A DNA stretch of 64,000 nucleotides from the NCBI GenBank assembly GCA_024233875.1, contig JACKPB010000010.1, positions 62,001-126,000 on the forward strand, given 5' to 3'. Every line of letters starts with the position of its first letter. Position 1 is the first letter of the stretch. The position numbers and the translations under genes were made by a program. This stretch comes from Leptospiraceae bacterium (lineage in GTDB: Bacteria; Spirochaetota; Leptospiria; Leptospirales; Leptospiraceae). The notes under the pieces were generated by a model. That model was not told where the DNA came from and ran no database searches. It saw only the letters and a program-made list of their open reading frames with translations. Below, piece by piece: positions 17,939-27,207 of the stretch.

Positions 17939-18958
17939 CTATTCGAAATTCATTCCAACAGTCAGGTACAGTGATTTGATCTCTGTAGTGTTATTATTGT
18001 CATAAGCTATGAGTTTATTGCTCAAAAGCTCATTGAAAGAGAAACTTCCATTGCCACTGCTCGAAATGGAAAGTGGGAGCTCAAAATGACTTTCATATCT
18101 GGACTTCAACTGTTCGTAATGATATCCGATCTGAATAAAAATATTACCGAAAGTGTGCTGATAACCCAAAAGAGTTCTACTTCCGGTAATCACTTGAGTT
18201 CCTTTTCCGTTTAGCACCAGAGCAGAACCACCGGTGGAAAAGTACTGCTTGGAATAGGATAGATCGTTATCAAACAACAATCCGATTTGTGGTAAAGGAA
18301 ACTGAATGGGTGAGTTTACGGCCAGGTCCAGGAAAATGGCACCTTCTTCAAATAGATTGAATTGTAGATTCAAGCCCAGAAAGCTAGCATAACCGGGGGC
18401 TTTGTAGCTTCGGTTCTCCACACCAACAAATCCACTACCAATGTAGGTGGCACTTGAAGTCATCTCCTGAGTAAAATCTCGTATAACTAATTTGGGAGTG
18501 ACTAGGAGTTGACCTCCCATGGTAGGAATCTGGTAGCCAAGATTGAAATCGTAGTTTCTAAACACAACTTCCGAGTTGTGAATGCCCAGGGTTCCTGGAG
18601 AAATGCTGTTGTAGGTATATGCAGGTTTGAAACCGGTTAAAGAATTTAAGATTGGCAAACCTCTGGCTTCAAATCCAAATAAGGCTGAACCCATTCCAAT
18701 CGGTAGATAGTACTCTATACTGAGAGGATTGAGAAGATAATATTTTTTCTGCTCTTCCCAATTCAGATTCAATTGGCCGAATCCAAAACCTGCAAGTGCA
18801 TCATCTGTGAAGTTTAGTTCTTCGTACTGGGACTTGAAACTCCCACCGATACCCCAGAGCCCGCCTTTGATACTGAGCCCACTTCTTTGTCCGCTAAGTG
18901 CGTCAGCGAATAATGGGAAATGAATAAAAATAAAAAATATGATAATAAAAAATCTCAT
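17939..18958 (-). CDS. Probable outer-membrane beta-barrel protein
   Basis: A 339-residue protein with a cleavable signal peptide (MRFFIIIFFIFIHFPLFADA) and a body of alternating hydrophobic/polar strands rich in Gly, Tyr, Ser and Asn that ends SLYLTVGMNFE, all typical of a beta barrel. I do not recognise a named family. The start at 18958 is preferred because AGGGGG lies just upstream; six more codons to an ATG at 18976 are possible. It stands alone, with a hairpin terminator after it and an intergenic region of about 150 bases before it. Function unknown; a porin or adhesin role would be a guess. Confidence 0.65.
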   Translation of the reverse strand: MRFFIIIFFIFIHFPLFADALSGQRSGLSIKGGLWGIGGSFKSQYEELNFTDDALAGFGFGQLNLNWEEQKKYYLLNPLSIEYYLPIGMGSALFGFEARGLPILNSLTGFKPAYTYNSISPGTLGIHNSEVVFRNYDFNLGYQIPTMGGQLLVTPKLVIRDFTQEMTSSATYIGSGFVGVENRSYKAPGYASFLGLNLQFNLFEEGAIFLDLAVNSPIQFPLPQIGLLFDNDLSYSKQYFSTGGSALVLNGKGTQVITGSRTLLGYQHTFGNIFIQIGYHYEQLKSRYESHFELPLSISSSGNGSFSFNELLSNKLIAYDNNNTTEIKSLYLTVGMNFE

Positions 18959-19108
18959 AGATCCCCCTAATTTCATAAAGAATTTGATTTTATAATAATG
19001 ATTATGGCAATACCTTACAAATACAAATTTTCATCAAATTAAGAATTTTTCATTTTTTTAGGTATGAGTAAATATATTTAAAAACTTAAGTGAAATGAAA
19101 TTTCGATT

Positions 19109-21982
19109 TCAAATCGCTCCAATATATACCTGAAAAAGCTCGATATGGACATTGATGATGCTACCGTGTTTGATCTTCCTTACTTCACGATCAAAGGATT
19201 CCCGGACTTTCATAATTTCATTTCTGGTTCGATTGATAGCTGATTTGCGTTCCGGCTTTCCTTCCCAGAGAGATTGAGCTTCCTGCCTATCTAATTTTTC
19301 CTTTAGTTGCCTGAGGGTTTTTTGGTTGGTCAGTTCTATCTTATACATCTCTTTTTGGAATAGTGAAGAGGTCTGTTCGGAAAGTTCCTCTCTGCGTTTG
19401 GCGATTATGGTTTCCAGGTATTCATAGGCTTCCAAAAGGACAGATCCAACCTCAGATAGATTGGGTTCATCTTCGTAGGATCCGTGAGACTTTCGTATCT
19501 CTTCCGGGATTCCGCTAAGCTTTGTAAGTTTATTTTCTAAATGATCATACTCGATATAAAATATTTCTGTCCTACTCAAAGAGAATTGAAAGTTTACCAG
19601 AAATACAAAAATCACTTTGTCCTTAAGGATGTATGACGGAAGAACTTTGTAATTGTATCCAATTTTCCCATTATGAAAATGACTGATAGCATTTTCGACT
19701 ATCGGATGTCCGAATGCTAGAAACTCTAATGAATCATTTTGTAATGCAATCTCGGAATCAAAAGTTGCTAGTTTCCACCCACCACCGGATTTGATACGAT
19801 AGATTTTATTCTCAGCAGGTTCCAATTCTATTCCGGAGATTTTTGGGAAATTTCTATCGAAAGACAGAATGAAATCTTCTAAATGTGTGTTGTCAAACTG
19901 TCTCTCAGAAAGAGTATGATTGTAATAGTCCTGAAGATTGAAATCGATCATCCTCGGTGTCACCAGTGAATCGAGGCGTTTAAATCCCTGCTCGGCTACT
20001 TTGATTCTCAGATCCAATTCCTGCTCGATCTCTTCTTGAGTCTTACCCCCGGTAACAAATTTCATCAAACTGGAATTGAAATCCAGTTCCTGCTCTATAG
20101 TTCCTAACAAAGCATCCGAAACTCCGATAGATTCTTCAAAGAGTTGAATTTTATTATTCAGAACTTCTAGGATTCTTTCTGCTACTGTGTCCTTACTTGC
20201 AAAATTGAAAATATAAACATTCTTTTTTTGACCAAATCTATGAATACGTCCTATCCTCTGTTCAATCTTCAGGGGGCTCCAGGGTAGGTCATAATTGAAA
20301 AGAAAGTTTGCAAATTGTAGATTCCTACCTTCACCTCCGGCTTCGGTGCAGATCAGGATTTCTGCATCTTCTTTAAAGTCCTGAATCGCTTCTTCTTTTT
20401 GATCCATCGAAAGGGATCCATGAAACTGTGATACTTTAAAGTCATCAGAAAGAATAGAGGTAAGGTAATCCTGTGTTGTACGAAATTGCGTGAATATAAT
20501 AAACTTCTGATTTCCTTCTTTCTTCAGTCTTAGTAATGTTTCCTTTAATTTTATAGACTTTCTGTCCTCACGGATTGACCTACCGAGGTGAATGAGTCGA
20601 TTCAAGGTAAGGAGTTCTCTCCGGAGATTCATCAAATCCTGCCAGGCGGCTTCATCCAAATCTCCAATAAACTCTTCTACATCTTCTGTCTCATCCATGT
20701 CCCATTCTTCGAGCATAGAAGATTCGACATGAAACTTATGAAGTCGATTTTCCAATAAGAATTTTCTCTTGGTGAGAGCATTGAGTAGAGCATGAACTGA
20801 TGAATCAAGAAGTTTTTGAAATACAACCATTACGAAGCCTATCGCCCGATTCTTAGTTCTCATGGCCAGATTGTATTCTCTTCTCACATATTCTGTAGTC
20901 TCATCGTAAAACTGACGTTCGGGCACAGAGAGCTCTATTTTGACTGTCTTGGCAAATCGTTTTGAAAATCCACCGATCTCTACTTTTCTTCTTCTGAGAA
21001 GAACCTTGCTTATTTTTTCTTTGAGATCAGATTTGTTTCCAATTACATAGTCATTCACAAAGGTATGATAGGGTCCCAGAATATTCGGATCCACAAGATG
21101 CATGAGGTAATACAGTTCTTCTAGTTTACCCCGGAAGGGAGTTGCTGTAAGTAAGAGTAGACATTCACATTGTTTGGATATTTTTTCCGCAAAGACCCAA
21201 GCACGGGTAACTTTTGAATAATCTCTTCTCAGTCGGTGCGCTTCGTCGAATATTACGATATCCCACTTCTTTTCCAGAATCTCATCAGCGTATCTGGGAT
21301 TTTTGATGAAGTCAATCGAAGTGATCACATGGTTGTAGTTTTGCCAATTTTGATCATTCTCTTTAATAAAGTTCTTCCGCTTTACGATGGTAAAATCTTC
21401 ATTGAATTTATTTTTCAATTCCTGTTTCCACTGAACCAGAAGAGGTGAAGGTGCTATGATGAGAACTCTCTTGTAATCATTTCGGAAAATCAGCTCCTTC
21501 ATGATCAATGCGGCTTCAATCGTTTTTCCGAGCCCCACTTCGTCGGCGAGAATGAAACGGGGTTTGAGACTATTCACTACTATGTATGTCGATTCTATTT
21601 GATGGGGAAGAAGTCTGGTTCGGGAATTGGATAGAGAAGAGAGTTTATCGAAAGTGTGTGTGAGCTTTAGTTCGATAGCAGAAAGAGCTAAGTCAGTTTC
21701 GCTCGGATGATTCGACTCATTTTCTAATGCATTGATATCAAAGTTCAACACAACCAGATTCGGATCTTTTCCCGGGATGTCCAAAACCTGACGTGTAGAG
21801 TGAAAAACTATTTTGTATACATTTTCTTCAATTGAGAGAATCTTTCCTATTCCCAGATCCTTCCTATTGTGAAGGTATGCTGACTTCCCTGTTTCAGAGG
21901 TAGAATTTGGATTTTCAAAGTCAAAACTATACTGTGTAAGTGTGTCCGCAGAATCCACTAAACCCCTCTCTGATTTCCCCAT
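19109..21982 (-). CDS. SNF2-family helicase-like ATPase (RapA/HepA-like)
   Basis: The 957-residue protein has a full SNF2 ATPase core: HQIESTYIVV, motif I DEVGLGKT, LIIAPSPLLVQW, motif II DEAH, motif III LTATPF, and in the second lobe TEAGGEGRNLQF, FNYDLPW and motif VI QRIGRIHRFGQ. An insertion of about 130 residues separates the lobes. The C-terminal 350 residues, partly coiled coil, match nothing I recognise. Family knowledge: RapA-type proteins recycle stalled RNA polymerase; related SNF2 proteins occur in defence systems, but no nuclease or methyltransferase partners lie here. The gene overlaps queE by 25 bases. Confidence 0.85.
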   Translation of the reverse strand: MGKSERGLVDSADTLTQYSFDFENPNSTSETGKSAYLHNRKDLGIGKILSIEENVYKIVFHSTRQVLDIPGKDPNLVVLNFDINALENESNHPSETDLALSAIELKLTHTFDKLSSLSNSRTRLLPHQIESTYIVVNSLKPRFILADEVGLGKTIEAALIMKELIFRNDYKRVLIIAPSPLLVQWKQELKNKFNEDFTIVKRKNFIKENDQNWQNYNHVITSIDFIKNPRYADEILEKKWDIVIFDEAHRLRRDYSKVTRAWVFAEKISKQCECLLLLTATPFRGKLEELYYLMHLVDPNILGPYHTFVNDYVIGNKSDLKEKISKVLLRRRKVEIGGFSKRFAKTVKIELSVPERQFYDETTEYVRREYNLAMRTKNRAIGFVMVVFQKLLDSSVHALLNALTKRKFLLENRLHKFHVESSMLEEWDMDETEDVEEFIGDLDEAAWQDLMNLRRELLTLNRLIHLGRSIREDRKSIKLKETLLRLKKEGNQKFIIFTQFRTTQDYLTSILSDDFKVSQFHGSLSMDQKEEAIQDFKEDAEILICTEAGGEGRNLQFANFLFNYDLPWSPLKIEQRIGRIHRFGQKKNVYIFNFASKDTVAERILEVLNNKIQLFEESIGVSDALLGTIEQELDFNSSLMKFVTGGKTQEEIEQELDLRIKVAEQGFKRLDSLVTPRMIDFNLQDYYNHTLSERQFDNTHLEDFILSFDRNFPKISGIELEPAENKIYRIKSGGGWKLATFDSEIALQNDSLEFLAFGHPIVENAISHFHNGKIGYNYKVLPSYILKDKVIFVFLVNFQFSLSRTEIFYIEYDHLENKLTKLSGIPEEIRKSHGSYEDEPNLSEVGSVLLEAYEYLETIIAKRREELSEQTSSLFQKEMYKIELTNQKTLRQLKEKLDRQEAQSLWEGKPERKSAINRTRNEIMKVRESFDREVRKIKHGSIINVHIELFQVYIGAI

Positions 21983-22662
21983 AGTATTTTATGTAATTGT
22001 AATGAAAGTCTTGAGTTTTTCAGATGAGAGGATTTCACCCATTCAGCAAGCTCTGCCGCATCCATCTCTCCATAGACAGGAGAAAATATAAGATTGCAAT
22101 CTTCCAACTTCCACTCTGAAATTATTTCTATAGCCCTTGTAAAATCCTGATGATTTCGTACAACAAATTTTATCTCATCCAGAGGATTTTTTCGGTGATT
22201 CAAAATATCAAAATTCTCTCTGTTCATATGTTTTTCCATCCCGGATCCCGGGAGTTTGTAGTCCAGAGTGAAAACAGCATGATCAATAGCTCGGATGCTT
22301 TCTTTCCCATTGGTTTCAATTCGGGGGAGGGGAAATTCATCTTTTTTTCTACGTTCGGCCAGTTGAATACCGAGAGAAATCGTCATGTCCCGATTTTTCC
22401 CTTCAAGAGGTTCACCGCCTGTTAGAATCACCTGTGTGGGTTGGGGTGATAAAGACTCAATTTTCTTCAAGAGGGTATGCAGATCGAGAAGTTCACCCGA
22501 ATTTGGACTCAGAGAGTATTCGGTATCACACCAGAGTTTCCCGTTTTCCGTCTTTCCACACCTCAGCCCGCATCCGGCCATTCGCACAAAAACAGTAGGA
22601 ATTCCCTGAGATATCCCTTCACCCGAAATAGAATAAAAAACTTCTGTAACTCGTGTTTCCAT
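21958..22662 (-). CDS. queE: 7-carboxy-7-deazaguanine synthase QueE (radical SAM)
   Basis: The 234-residue protein shows the QueE pattern: TEVFYSISGEGISQGIPTVFVRMAGC at the start, CDTEY after the cluster motif, VILTGGEPL, and IETNG. QueE rearranges 6-carboxytetrahydropterin to the deazaguanine core used for queuosine. The cluster cysteines are unusual: Cys31, Cys35 and Cys45, giving C-x3-C-x9-C instead of the common C-x3-C-x2-C. The inserted residues (GKTENGK) look like a short loop as in other QueE variants with widened spacing. queC, queD and queF are not in the window. The SNF2 gene starts within its 3' end. Confidence 0.85.
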   Translation of the reverse strand: METRVTEVFYSISGEGISQGIPTVFVRMAGCGLRCGKTENGKLWCDTEYSLSPNSGELLDLHTLLKKIESLSPQPTQVILTGGEPLEGKNRDMTISLGIQLAERRKKDEFPLPRIETNGKESIRAIDHAVFTLDYKLPGSGMEKHMNRENFDILNHRKNPLDEIKFVVRNHQDFTRAIEIISEWKLEDCNLIFSPVYGEMDAAELAEWVKSSHLKNSRLSLQLHKILWGNQRGV

Positions 22663-23006
22663 TTATTATGTCTTCTTACAAATCGGAGGAAGGTAAGAAT
22701 ATCTAAAGAGATTTCTTCAATGGAAGATCCCTGATTCAGATCCCAAAGGGCTATCAGTTCTAAAACAATTTGCCTGTTTTGACATGATTGTCCTTATTTG
22801 CTCTAAAAATCTCGAAAACCTGGATAGATTTGCGGAGTATTTGGTTGTTTGCAGGTCATTTCCGGAGAGGAGTTTGGACTCAGGGCAATGATTTTCCGAT
22901 AGTAAGTGGATTAGAATGATTCTTTAGTTGATCTAAGTCTTTCTAATTGGATACTGGATAGTGATTGTAAATAATTTATTTGTCGATTCAAATTTGGAGA
23001 TAGGAA
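22663..23006. other. Intergenic region between divergent queE and methyltransferase genes
   Basis: A 344-base AT-rich stretch between divergent genes. It must carry both promoters; I see no convincing -35/-10 pair, hairpin, riboswitch fold or reading frame. In particular no preQ1-type aptamer was recognised next to queE. Confidence 0.4.
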
Positions 23007-23615
23007 ATGAATGATTTTTGGAATCAAAGATATTCAAGTGAAGCCTTTGCCTATGGAGAAGAGCCAAATTCATATTTAAAAGAGAAAATTTCACGTTTGG
23101 AAGTAGGAAGAGTCTTATTCCCCTGTGATGGGGAAGGAAGAAATGGCGTGTTTGCTGCCGGACAGGGATTTGAAGTCGTTTCCTTCGACTCGAGTGAGAA
23201 GGGAAAAGAGAAAGCCCTTGGACTTGCAAAAAAGAAAAATGTATCTCTCACATATTTGCTTCAATCCCTCGAGGAAACCAGATTTAAAGACTCTGAATTT
23301 GATGGCTTGGTATTGATCTATGCTCATTTCCCTCCTCACCTGAGAGAAGCTTACCATAGGAAAATGAGTTCAACCCTGAAGAAGGGGGGATTTCTAATTC
23401 TAGAGGGATTTCACAAGAAACAAATCGAAAATCAGAAAACTTATAATTCGGGTGGTCCCGGAAATCCGGACATGCTCTTCTCTAAAGAAGAACTTCTCAG
23501 TGATTTTTCTGATTTTGAGTTTTTGGAATTTTTAGAAACAGAAGTCGACTTGATGGAAGGAGAGTTTCATAAAGGCAAGGCATTTGTAATACGAATATTG
23601 GGCAGAAAGAAATAA
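23007..23615 (+). CDS. Class I SAM-dependent methyltransferase (TehB-like)
   Basis: The 202-residue protein begins FWNQRYSSEAFAYGEEPNSYL, the typical opening of TehB/thiopurine-type methyltransferases, followed by the SAM-binding loop VLFPCDGEGRNGVFAA and the acidic end of strand 2 (VVSFDSSE). The usual loop glycine pattern is E/DxGxGxxG, here CDGEGRNG. Substrate unknown; relatives methylate tellurite, thiols or small metabolites. GAGATAGG lies before the ATG. The AraC-type regulator starts three bases after its stop, so the two are likely one unit. Confidence 0.75.
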   Translation: MNDFWNQRYSSEAFAYGEEPNSYLKEKISRLEVGRVLFPCDGEGRNGVFAAGQGFEVVSFDSSEKGKEKALGLAKKKNVSLTYLLQSLEETRFKDSEFDGLVLIYAHFPPHLREAYHRKMSSTLKKGGFLILEGFHKKQIENQKTYNSGGPGNPDMLFSKEELLSDFSDFEFLEFLETEVDLMEGEFHKGKAFVIRILGRKK

Positions 23616-23618
23616 GCA

Positions 23619-24761
23619 ATGGATCATCCATTCTTTTTTATCACTCATGGATTTGGTCTGGGGATTGGTATGATTTTGTCCCTTTATATTTTTTATGAGT
23701 TGAAACCGGGCCAGAAAAAAAACCTAATTTTAGCCCTTTCTATATCAAGCATAGGCTCTCTGCTTCTTCAGATTCTTTCTGTTGACCATAAGACTTATTT
23801 TCCTGAAGAAACCTGGTACTTAAAGATATCTAAACTCATTTTCTTTTTTTTGCAGGCTTCGATCACTTATTTCTATTGGTTGCTTTCCAAAAGTATATTT
23901 GATGCAAATTTTCGAATGAGACCCTTTCACTATTCAATTCTATTTTTCAAACTTACTATAACCATCTTCATTGTTATCCTGGTAAGAAATAATCTTTTGG
24001 GATCAGATCTAGATCCTGATGGGAAAAAAATTCTAATCAGTTTTTATCCAATCTTGTTTAATTTGATCTTGTTGATTCTCGGATTTTTCAATTCCATTGA
24101 AGCATCCTGTAAAAATTTGAACCATAAGAGTCTTTCTACAAATCTTATTCTGATTGGTTTTTTTTTCTTTCTACAATTCGTTTTCCGGGTTCTATTTCTG
24201 GAAACGGATTATAAAATTATAGAGTATTCAATTTTTGCATTTAGTGACGGAATCATAGGGATAGTCTGTTTCTACTTCTTAGAGAGAAATATTAGTATTT
24301 TGAATCAGGTGTACAAGTCGAATGGGGATCATGAAAATTCCTTCAAGAACATTCATGAATTCTATTTGGTTTTCATAAGGGAAAAGATTTATCTCAGAGA
24401 AGGATTGACGATAGGGGAATTAGCCTCTAAGCTAAATACCAAGGAATACATTCTTAGGCGATACTTACGGGACAATCTGAATTTTCAAAATTTCAATGAG
24501 ATGGTGAATCTATTTCGAATCAGCGAAGCCTGTGAAATCATTAAGAATTCTTCCTGGAAATCAAATAATGATATGAAATTGTCTGAATATCTCGGTTTCA
24601 GTTCGGGGAGTGCATTCAATAGATATTTCAAAATGTTTACAGGTCTCAATCTTCGTGATTACAAAACTACCAATCCTGAAATGTCCTTAGATCCCAGGAT
24701 TCAAAAGTTGAGAAAAAATGCTGAGGAATTCTTTTCTAGATCTATGGAAGGATCCCTGTGA
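23619..24761 (+). CDS. Membrane-anchored AraC-family transcription regulator
   Basis: The 380-residue protein has about seven membrane helices in residues 5-230 and a cytoplasmic AraC-type double helix-turn-helix at about 260-360: LTIGELASKLNTKEYILRRYL is the first reader helix and LSEYLGFSSGSAFNRYFKMFTG the second, with the usual FNRYFK signature. Membrane AraC proteins bind a signal at or in the membrane and act on DNA directly. The signal is unknown. It starts three bases after the methyltransferase and an A/T-rich terminator follows at 24879. Confidence 0.8.
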   Translation: MDHPFFFITHGFGLGIGMILSLYIFYELKPGQKKNLILALSISSIGSLLLQILSVDHKTYFPEETWYLKISKLIFFFLQASITYFYWLLSKSIFDANFRMRPFHYSILFFKLTITIFIVILVRNNLLGSDLDPDGKKILISFYPILFNLILLILGFFNSIEASCKNLNHKSLSTNLILIGFFFFLQFVFRVLFLETDYKIIEYSIFAFSDGIIGIVCFYFLERNISILNQVYKSNGDHENSFKNIHEFYLVFIREKIYLREGLTIGELASKLNTKEYILRRYLRDNLNFQNFNEMVNLFRISEACEIIKNSSWKSNNDMKLSEYLGFSSGSAFNRYFKMFTGLNLRDYKTTNPEMSLDPRIQKLRKNAEEFFSRSMEGSL

Positions 24762-24878
24762 ATCGGGAGAAAAAAATCCTTATGAATACAAATAGAAGGC
24801 CTACCATAATCTCTAAATAGAAGTTCTTAGGGTATCTTCTTTTTCTGAAGAAATGATTGGGGACTAGTTTTTTACTCA

Positions 24879-24903
24879 GAAATCTAATAATTAGATTTTT
24901 TTT
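24879..24903 (+). terminator. Intrinsic terminator after the AraC gene
   Basis: Inverted repeat AAATCTA ... TAGATTT around a short AT loop, followed by a run of about nine T. This is a weak-stemmed but well-formed Rho-independent terminator on the plus strand, about 120 bases after the AraC-type gene. Confidence 0.5.
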
Positions 24904-25019
24904 AGGATTTAGATATATTATAATTTCCTAACTAAAATTACTTGCAGAGAAATCGCTTTTAAATTCAAATATAAGAAGGCTGAATAATTTCTAAATAGGA
25001 ACGTCAATAAAGTAGAGCA

Positions 25020-26138
25020 ATGAGTATCGCAATAGAAAATCGGAAAATTAGAATAGGTGATATAAAAGACCTATGGAGGAAAAACCACTTACAACTGGAT
25101 ATTCCTATCATAGATATGCACCACATTTGGCTGATCTATCTTATTCTTGTTCTTGAAAATGATTTAAAATTAGGCAATTTCAAAACAGGAAACTACAATT
25201 TTCATCAAATTTCTTCCGAACTCATCACCTTCACTATAAATAATTTTGCTATCGAAGAAGAGATAATCAAAAAATTTAAATATCCTCAAATGAATGATCA
25301 TTTCAATCAGCACACTCTCTTTGTGAATTATATCAAAGAGAATACAGTGGTAGGAAAGATTAAAAAATTGGAAGTCATCGAAGACACGATTTTCTTTCTT
25401 AAGAACTGGTTGAATGAACACATCAAGATAGAAGATCGAAGTTTTGTTGATTACACAAATAAAAATGGTCAGGATATCAATAAGTTTGTAAAACGATTGA
25501 TAGATAATGATTACATTTCATTGAAAGTAACCGAAAAACAAAAGAAACTCTACTACTATATCCTTCAGAAAAAGTTTGATATCAAGATTGAATCTAAAGA
25601 TATAGTATCGGAAGTCATAAAATTTTGGAAGACATACAAATTAGGTATCGGTATTCCCATATTAAATATGCAAAATCTCTGGCTGGTCAAATTGATGATC
25701 GAATTAGAGTATTCTTTTGAACAGAAAAATCCATTGATTCGTAAAGATATACTCAGGAGAATATTTCGGGAGGTAGAAGTCTACTATAGAGAACATTTCG
25801 ATGTAGAAGAATCTATTCTTCGGGGAATGAATTTTCCCGGGAAGATTGAGCATTTTAAAAAGCATGATGATATTAAAGAATTGATTCATAGCCATAAAAA
25901 GCAAATGGAAACCAATAAAGAGATGCCCCGAGAGCTAGCTGTTACTCTAAAGAACTGGTTGGTATCCCATGTTAGTTTTGAAGACAAAAAATTCAAAAAG
26001 CTTTATTCAAAAAATAAAGAATCAGTTACCAAATTTGTTAAACAAAAAATTATAGATAAGAAATTTATTATTCATCCCGAACAGCTCAACCTCTACAGTG
26101 TGATCAAAGTTATGTTGGAGGCTGAGGCAGAAGGTTAG
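25020..26138 (+). CDS. Tandem hemerythrin-domain protein with incomplete iron sites
   Basis: The 372-residue protein carries two hemerythrin four-helix domains, residues about 18-145 and 200-330. Bacteriohemerythrins bind two irons with five His, one Glu and one Asp. In domain 1 the set reads His35, Asn75, Glu79, His94, His98, His134, Asp139: one His is replaced by Asn. In domain 2 it reads Asn219, His259, Glu263, His278, His282, His317, Asp322: a different His is replaced by Asn. Each domain therefore lacks one ligand, at complementary places. It may bind a single iron per domain, or sense rather than carry oxygen. Its stop overlaps the convergent icmF stop by four bases. Confidence 0.75.
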   Translation: MSIAIENRKIRIGDIKDLWRKNHLQLDIPIIDMHHIWLIYLILVLENDLKLGNFKTGNYNFHQISSELITFTINNFAIEEEIIKKFKYPQMNDHFNQHTLFVNYIKENTVVGKIKKLEVIEDTIFFLKNWLNEHIKIEDRSFVDYTNKNGQDINKFVKRLIDNDYISLKVTEKQKKLYYYILQKKFDIKIESKDIVSEVIKFWKTYKLGIGIPILNMQNLWLVKLMIELEYSFEQKNPLIRKDILRRIFREVEVYYREHFDVEESILRGMNFPGKIEHFKKHDDIKELIHSHKKQMETNKEMPRELAVTLKNWLVSHVSFEDKKFKKLYSKNKESVTKFVKQKIIDKKFIIHPEQLNLYSVIKVMLEAEAEG

Positions 26139-27154
26139 GTATTTCTTCTGTATTGTCCGCCTACTCCATAGAGTGCATGTGTCATTTGTCCTAAGGATAG
26201 ATACTTTGAAGTTTCCAATAAAATATCAAAAAGATTTTCACCTCTAGTAGCTGAAGATTCAAGAATGTTTACCATTTCCTGAGATTTTTCAGAATGGAAG
26301 TTATGCAGTCGTTGAATCTCTTCTATTTGTGATTTTTTTTCTAAATCTGTAGATCGAATCACCTCAGCGGGAATCGTCGTGGGTGATCCCTTGGAATCAA
26401 GGAAAGTATTTACTCCAATGATTGGATATTCACCTGTATGCTTGAGATGTTCATAATATAGTGATTCATCCTGAATTTTGTTTCTCTGATACATGGTTTC
26501 CATGGCTCCGAGTACTCCTCCGCGATCAGAAATCCTTTTGAATTCATTATAAACTGACTCTTCGACTAAGTCTGTTAGCTCTTCAATTATGAAACTTCCC
26601 TGAAGTGGATTTTCATTTTTTGCAAGCCCCAGTTCTCTATTGATAATCAACTGGATGGCTACCGCTCTGCGTACGGATTCTTCGGTTGGAGTTGTGATGG
26701 CTTCATCATACGCATTTGTATGTAAGGAATTGCAGTTGTCATAGATTGCATAAAGAGCCTGGAGTGTAGTACGAATGTCGTTGAATTGAATTTCCTGAGC
26801 GTGGAGAGAACGTCCGGATGTTTGGATGTGATACTTCAACATCTGGGATCTTTCATTACCGTGATACTTATGTCGAATCGCTTTTGCCCAGATTCGTCTC
26901 GCTACTCTTCCCAGGACGGAGTATTCAGGATCAATTCCATTTGAAAAGAAAAATGAGAAGTTCGGACAAAAATCATCTATTTTCATCCCTCTGGAAAGAT
27001 AGTATTCTACAAAAGTAAATCCATTGGCTAGAGTAAATGCCAGCTGAGTGATAGGATTGGCGCCGGCTTCTGCCATATGGTATCCGGAAATCGAAACCGA
27101 ATAAAAGTTTTTGACTGAATTTTTTATGAAGGATTCCTGAACATCCCCCATCAT
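26135..27154 (-). CDS. icmF: Fused isobutyryl-CoA mutase IcmF, 3' part (C-terminal mutase barrel), frameshifted
   Basis: Codes for the C-terminal half of the B12-dependent acyl-CoA mutase barrel: NFYSVSISGYHMAEAGANP, QLAFTLANGFTFVEYYLSRG, FSFFFSNGIDPEYSVLGRVARRIW and the MEARRRA-like RRAVAIQLIINREL region. The open frame really begins at 27216, directly after the shift, and continues the 5' part (27208-29478) with a one-base offset. If one base is restored at 27217/27216 the two read as a single 1114-residue protein, the normal IcmF length. The ATG at 27154 is only the first start codon inside the frame and has no separate role. A separate small mutase subunit is unlikely because the break falls in the middle of the barrel. 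Confidence 0.8.
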   Translation of the reverse strand: MMGDVQESFIKNSVKNFYSVSISGYHMAEAGANPITQLAFTLANGFTFVEYYLSRGMKIDDFCPNFSFFFSNGIDPEYSVLGRVARRIWAKAIRHKYHGNERSQMLKYHIQTSGRSLHAQEIQFNDIRTTLQALYAIYDNCNSLHTNAYDEAITTPTEESVRRAVAIQLIINRELGLAKNENPLQGSFIIEELTDLVEESVYNEFKRISDRGGVLGAMETMYQRNKIQDESLYYEHLKHTGEYPIIGVNTFLDSKGSPTTIPAEVIRSTDLEKKSQIEEIQRLHNFHSEKSQEMVNILESSATRGENLFDILLETSKYLSLGQMTHALYGVGGQYRRNT

Positions 27155-27207
27155 TTTCAGAGCAAATTCTGTTGAGAAAATGCAGGTATTTTGAGCCTGA
27201 TCTTCTT

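Noticed and set aside
19109..22662. SNF2 helicase plus queE as part of a deazaguanine DNA-modification defence island (dpd-like)
   Set aside because: Tempting, because dpd systems combine deazaguanine genes with helicases, but no dpdA transglycosylase, nuclease or other dpd partner is visible, and queE alone is normal for queuosine.
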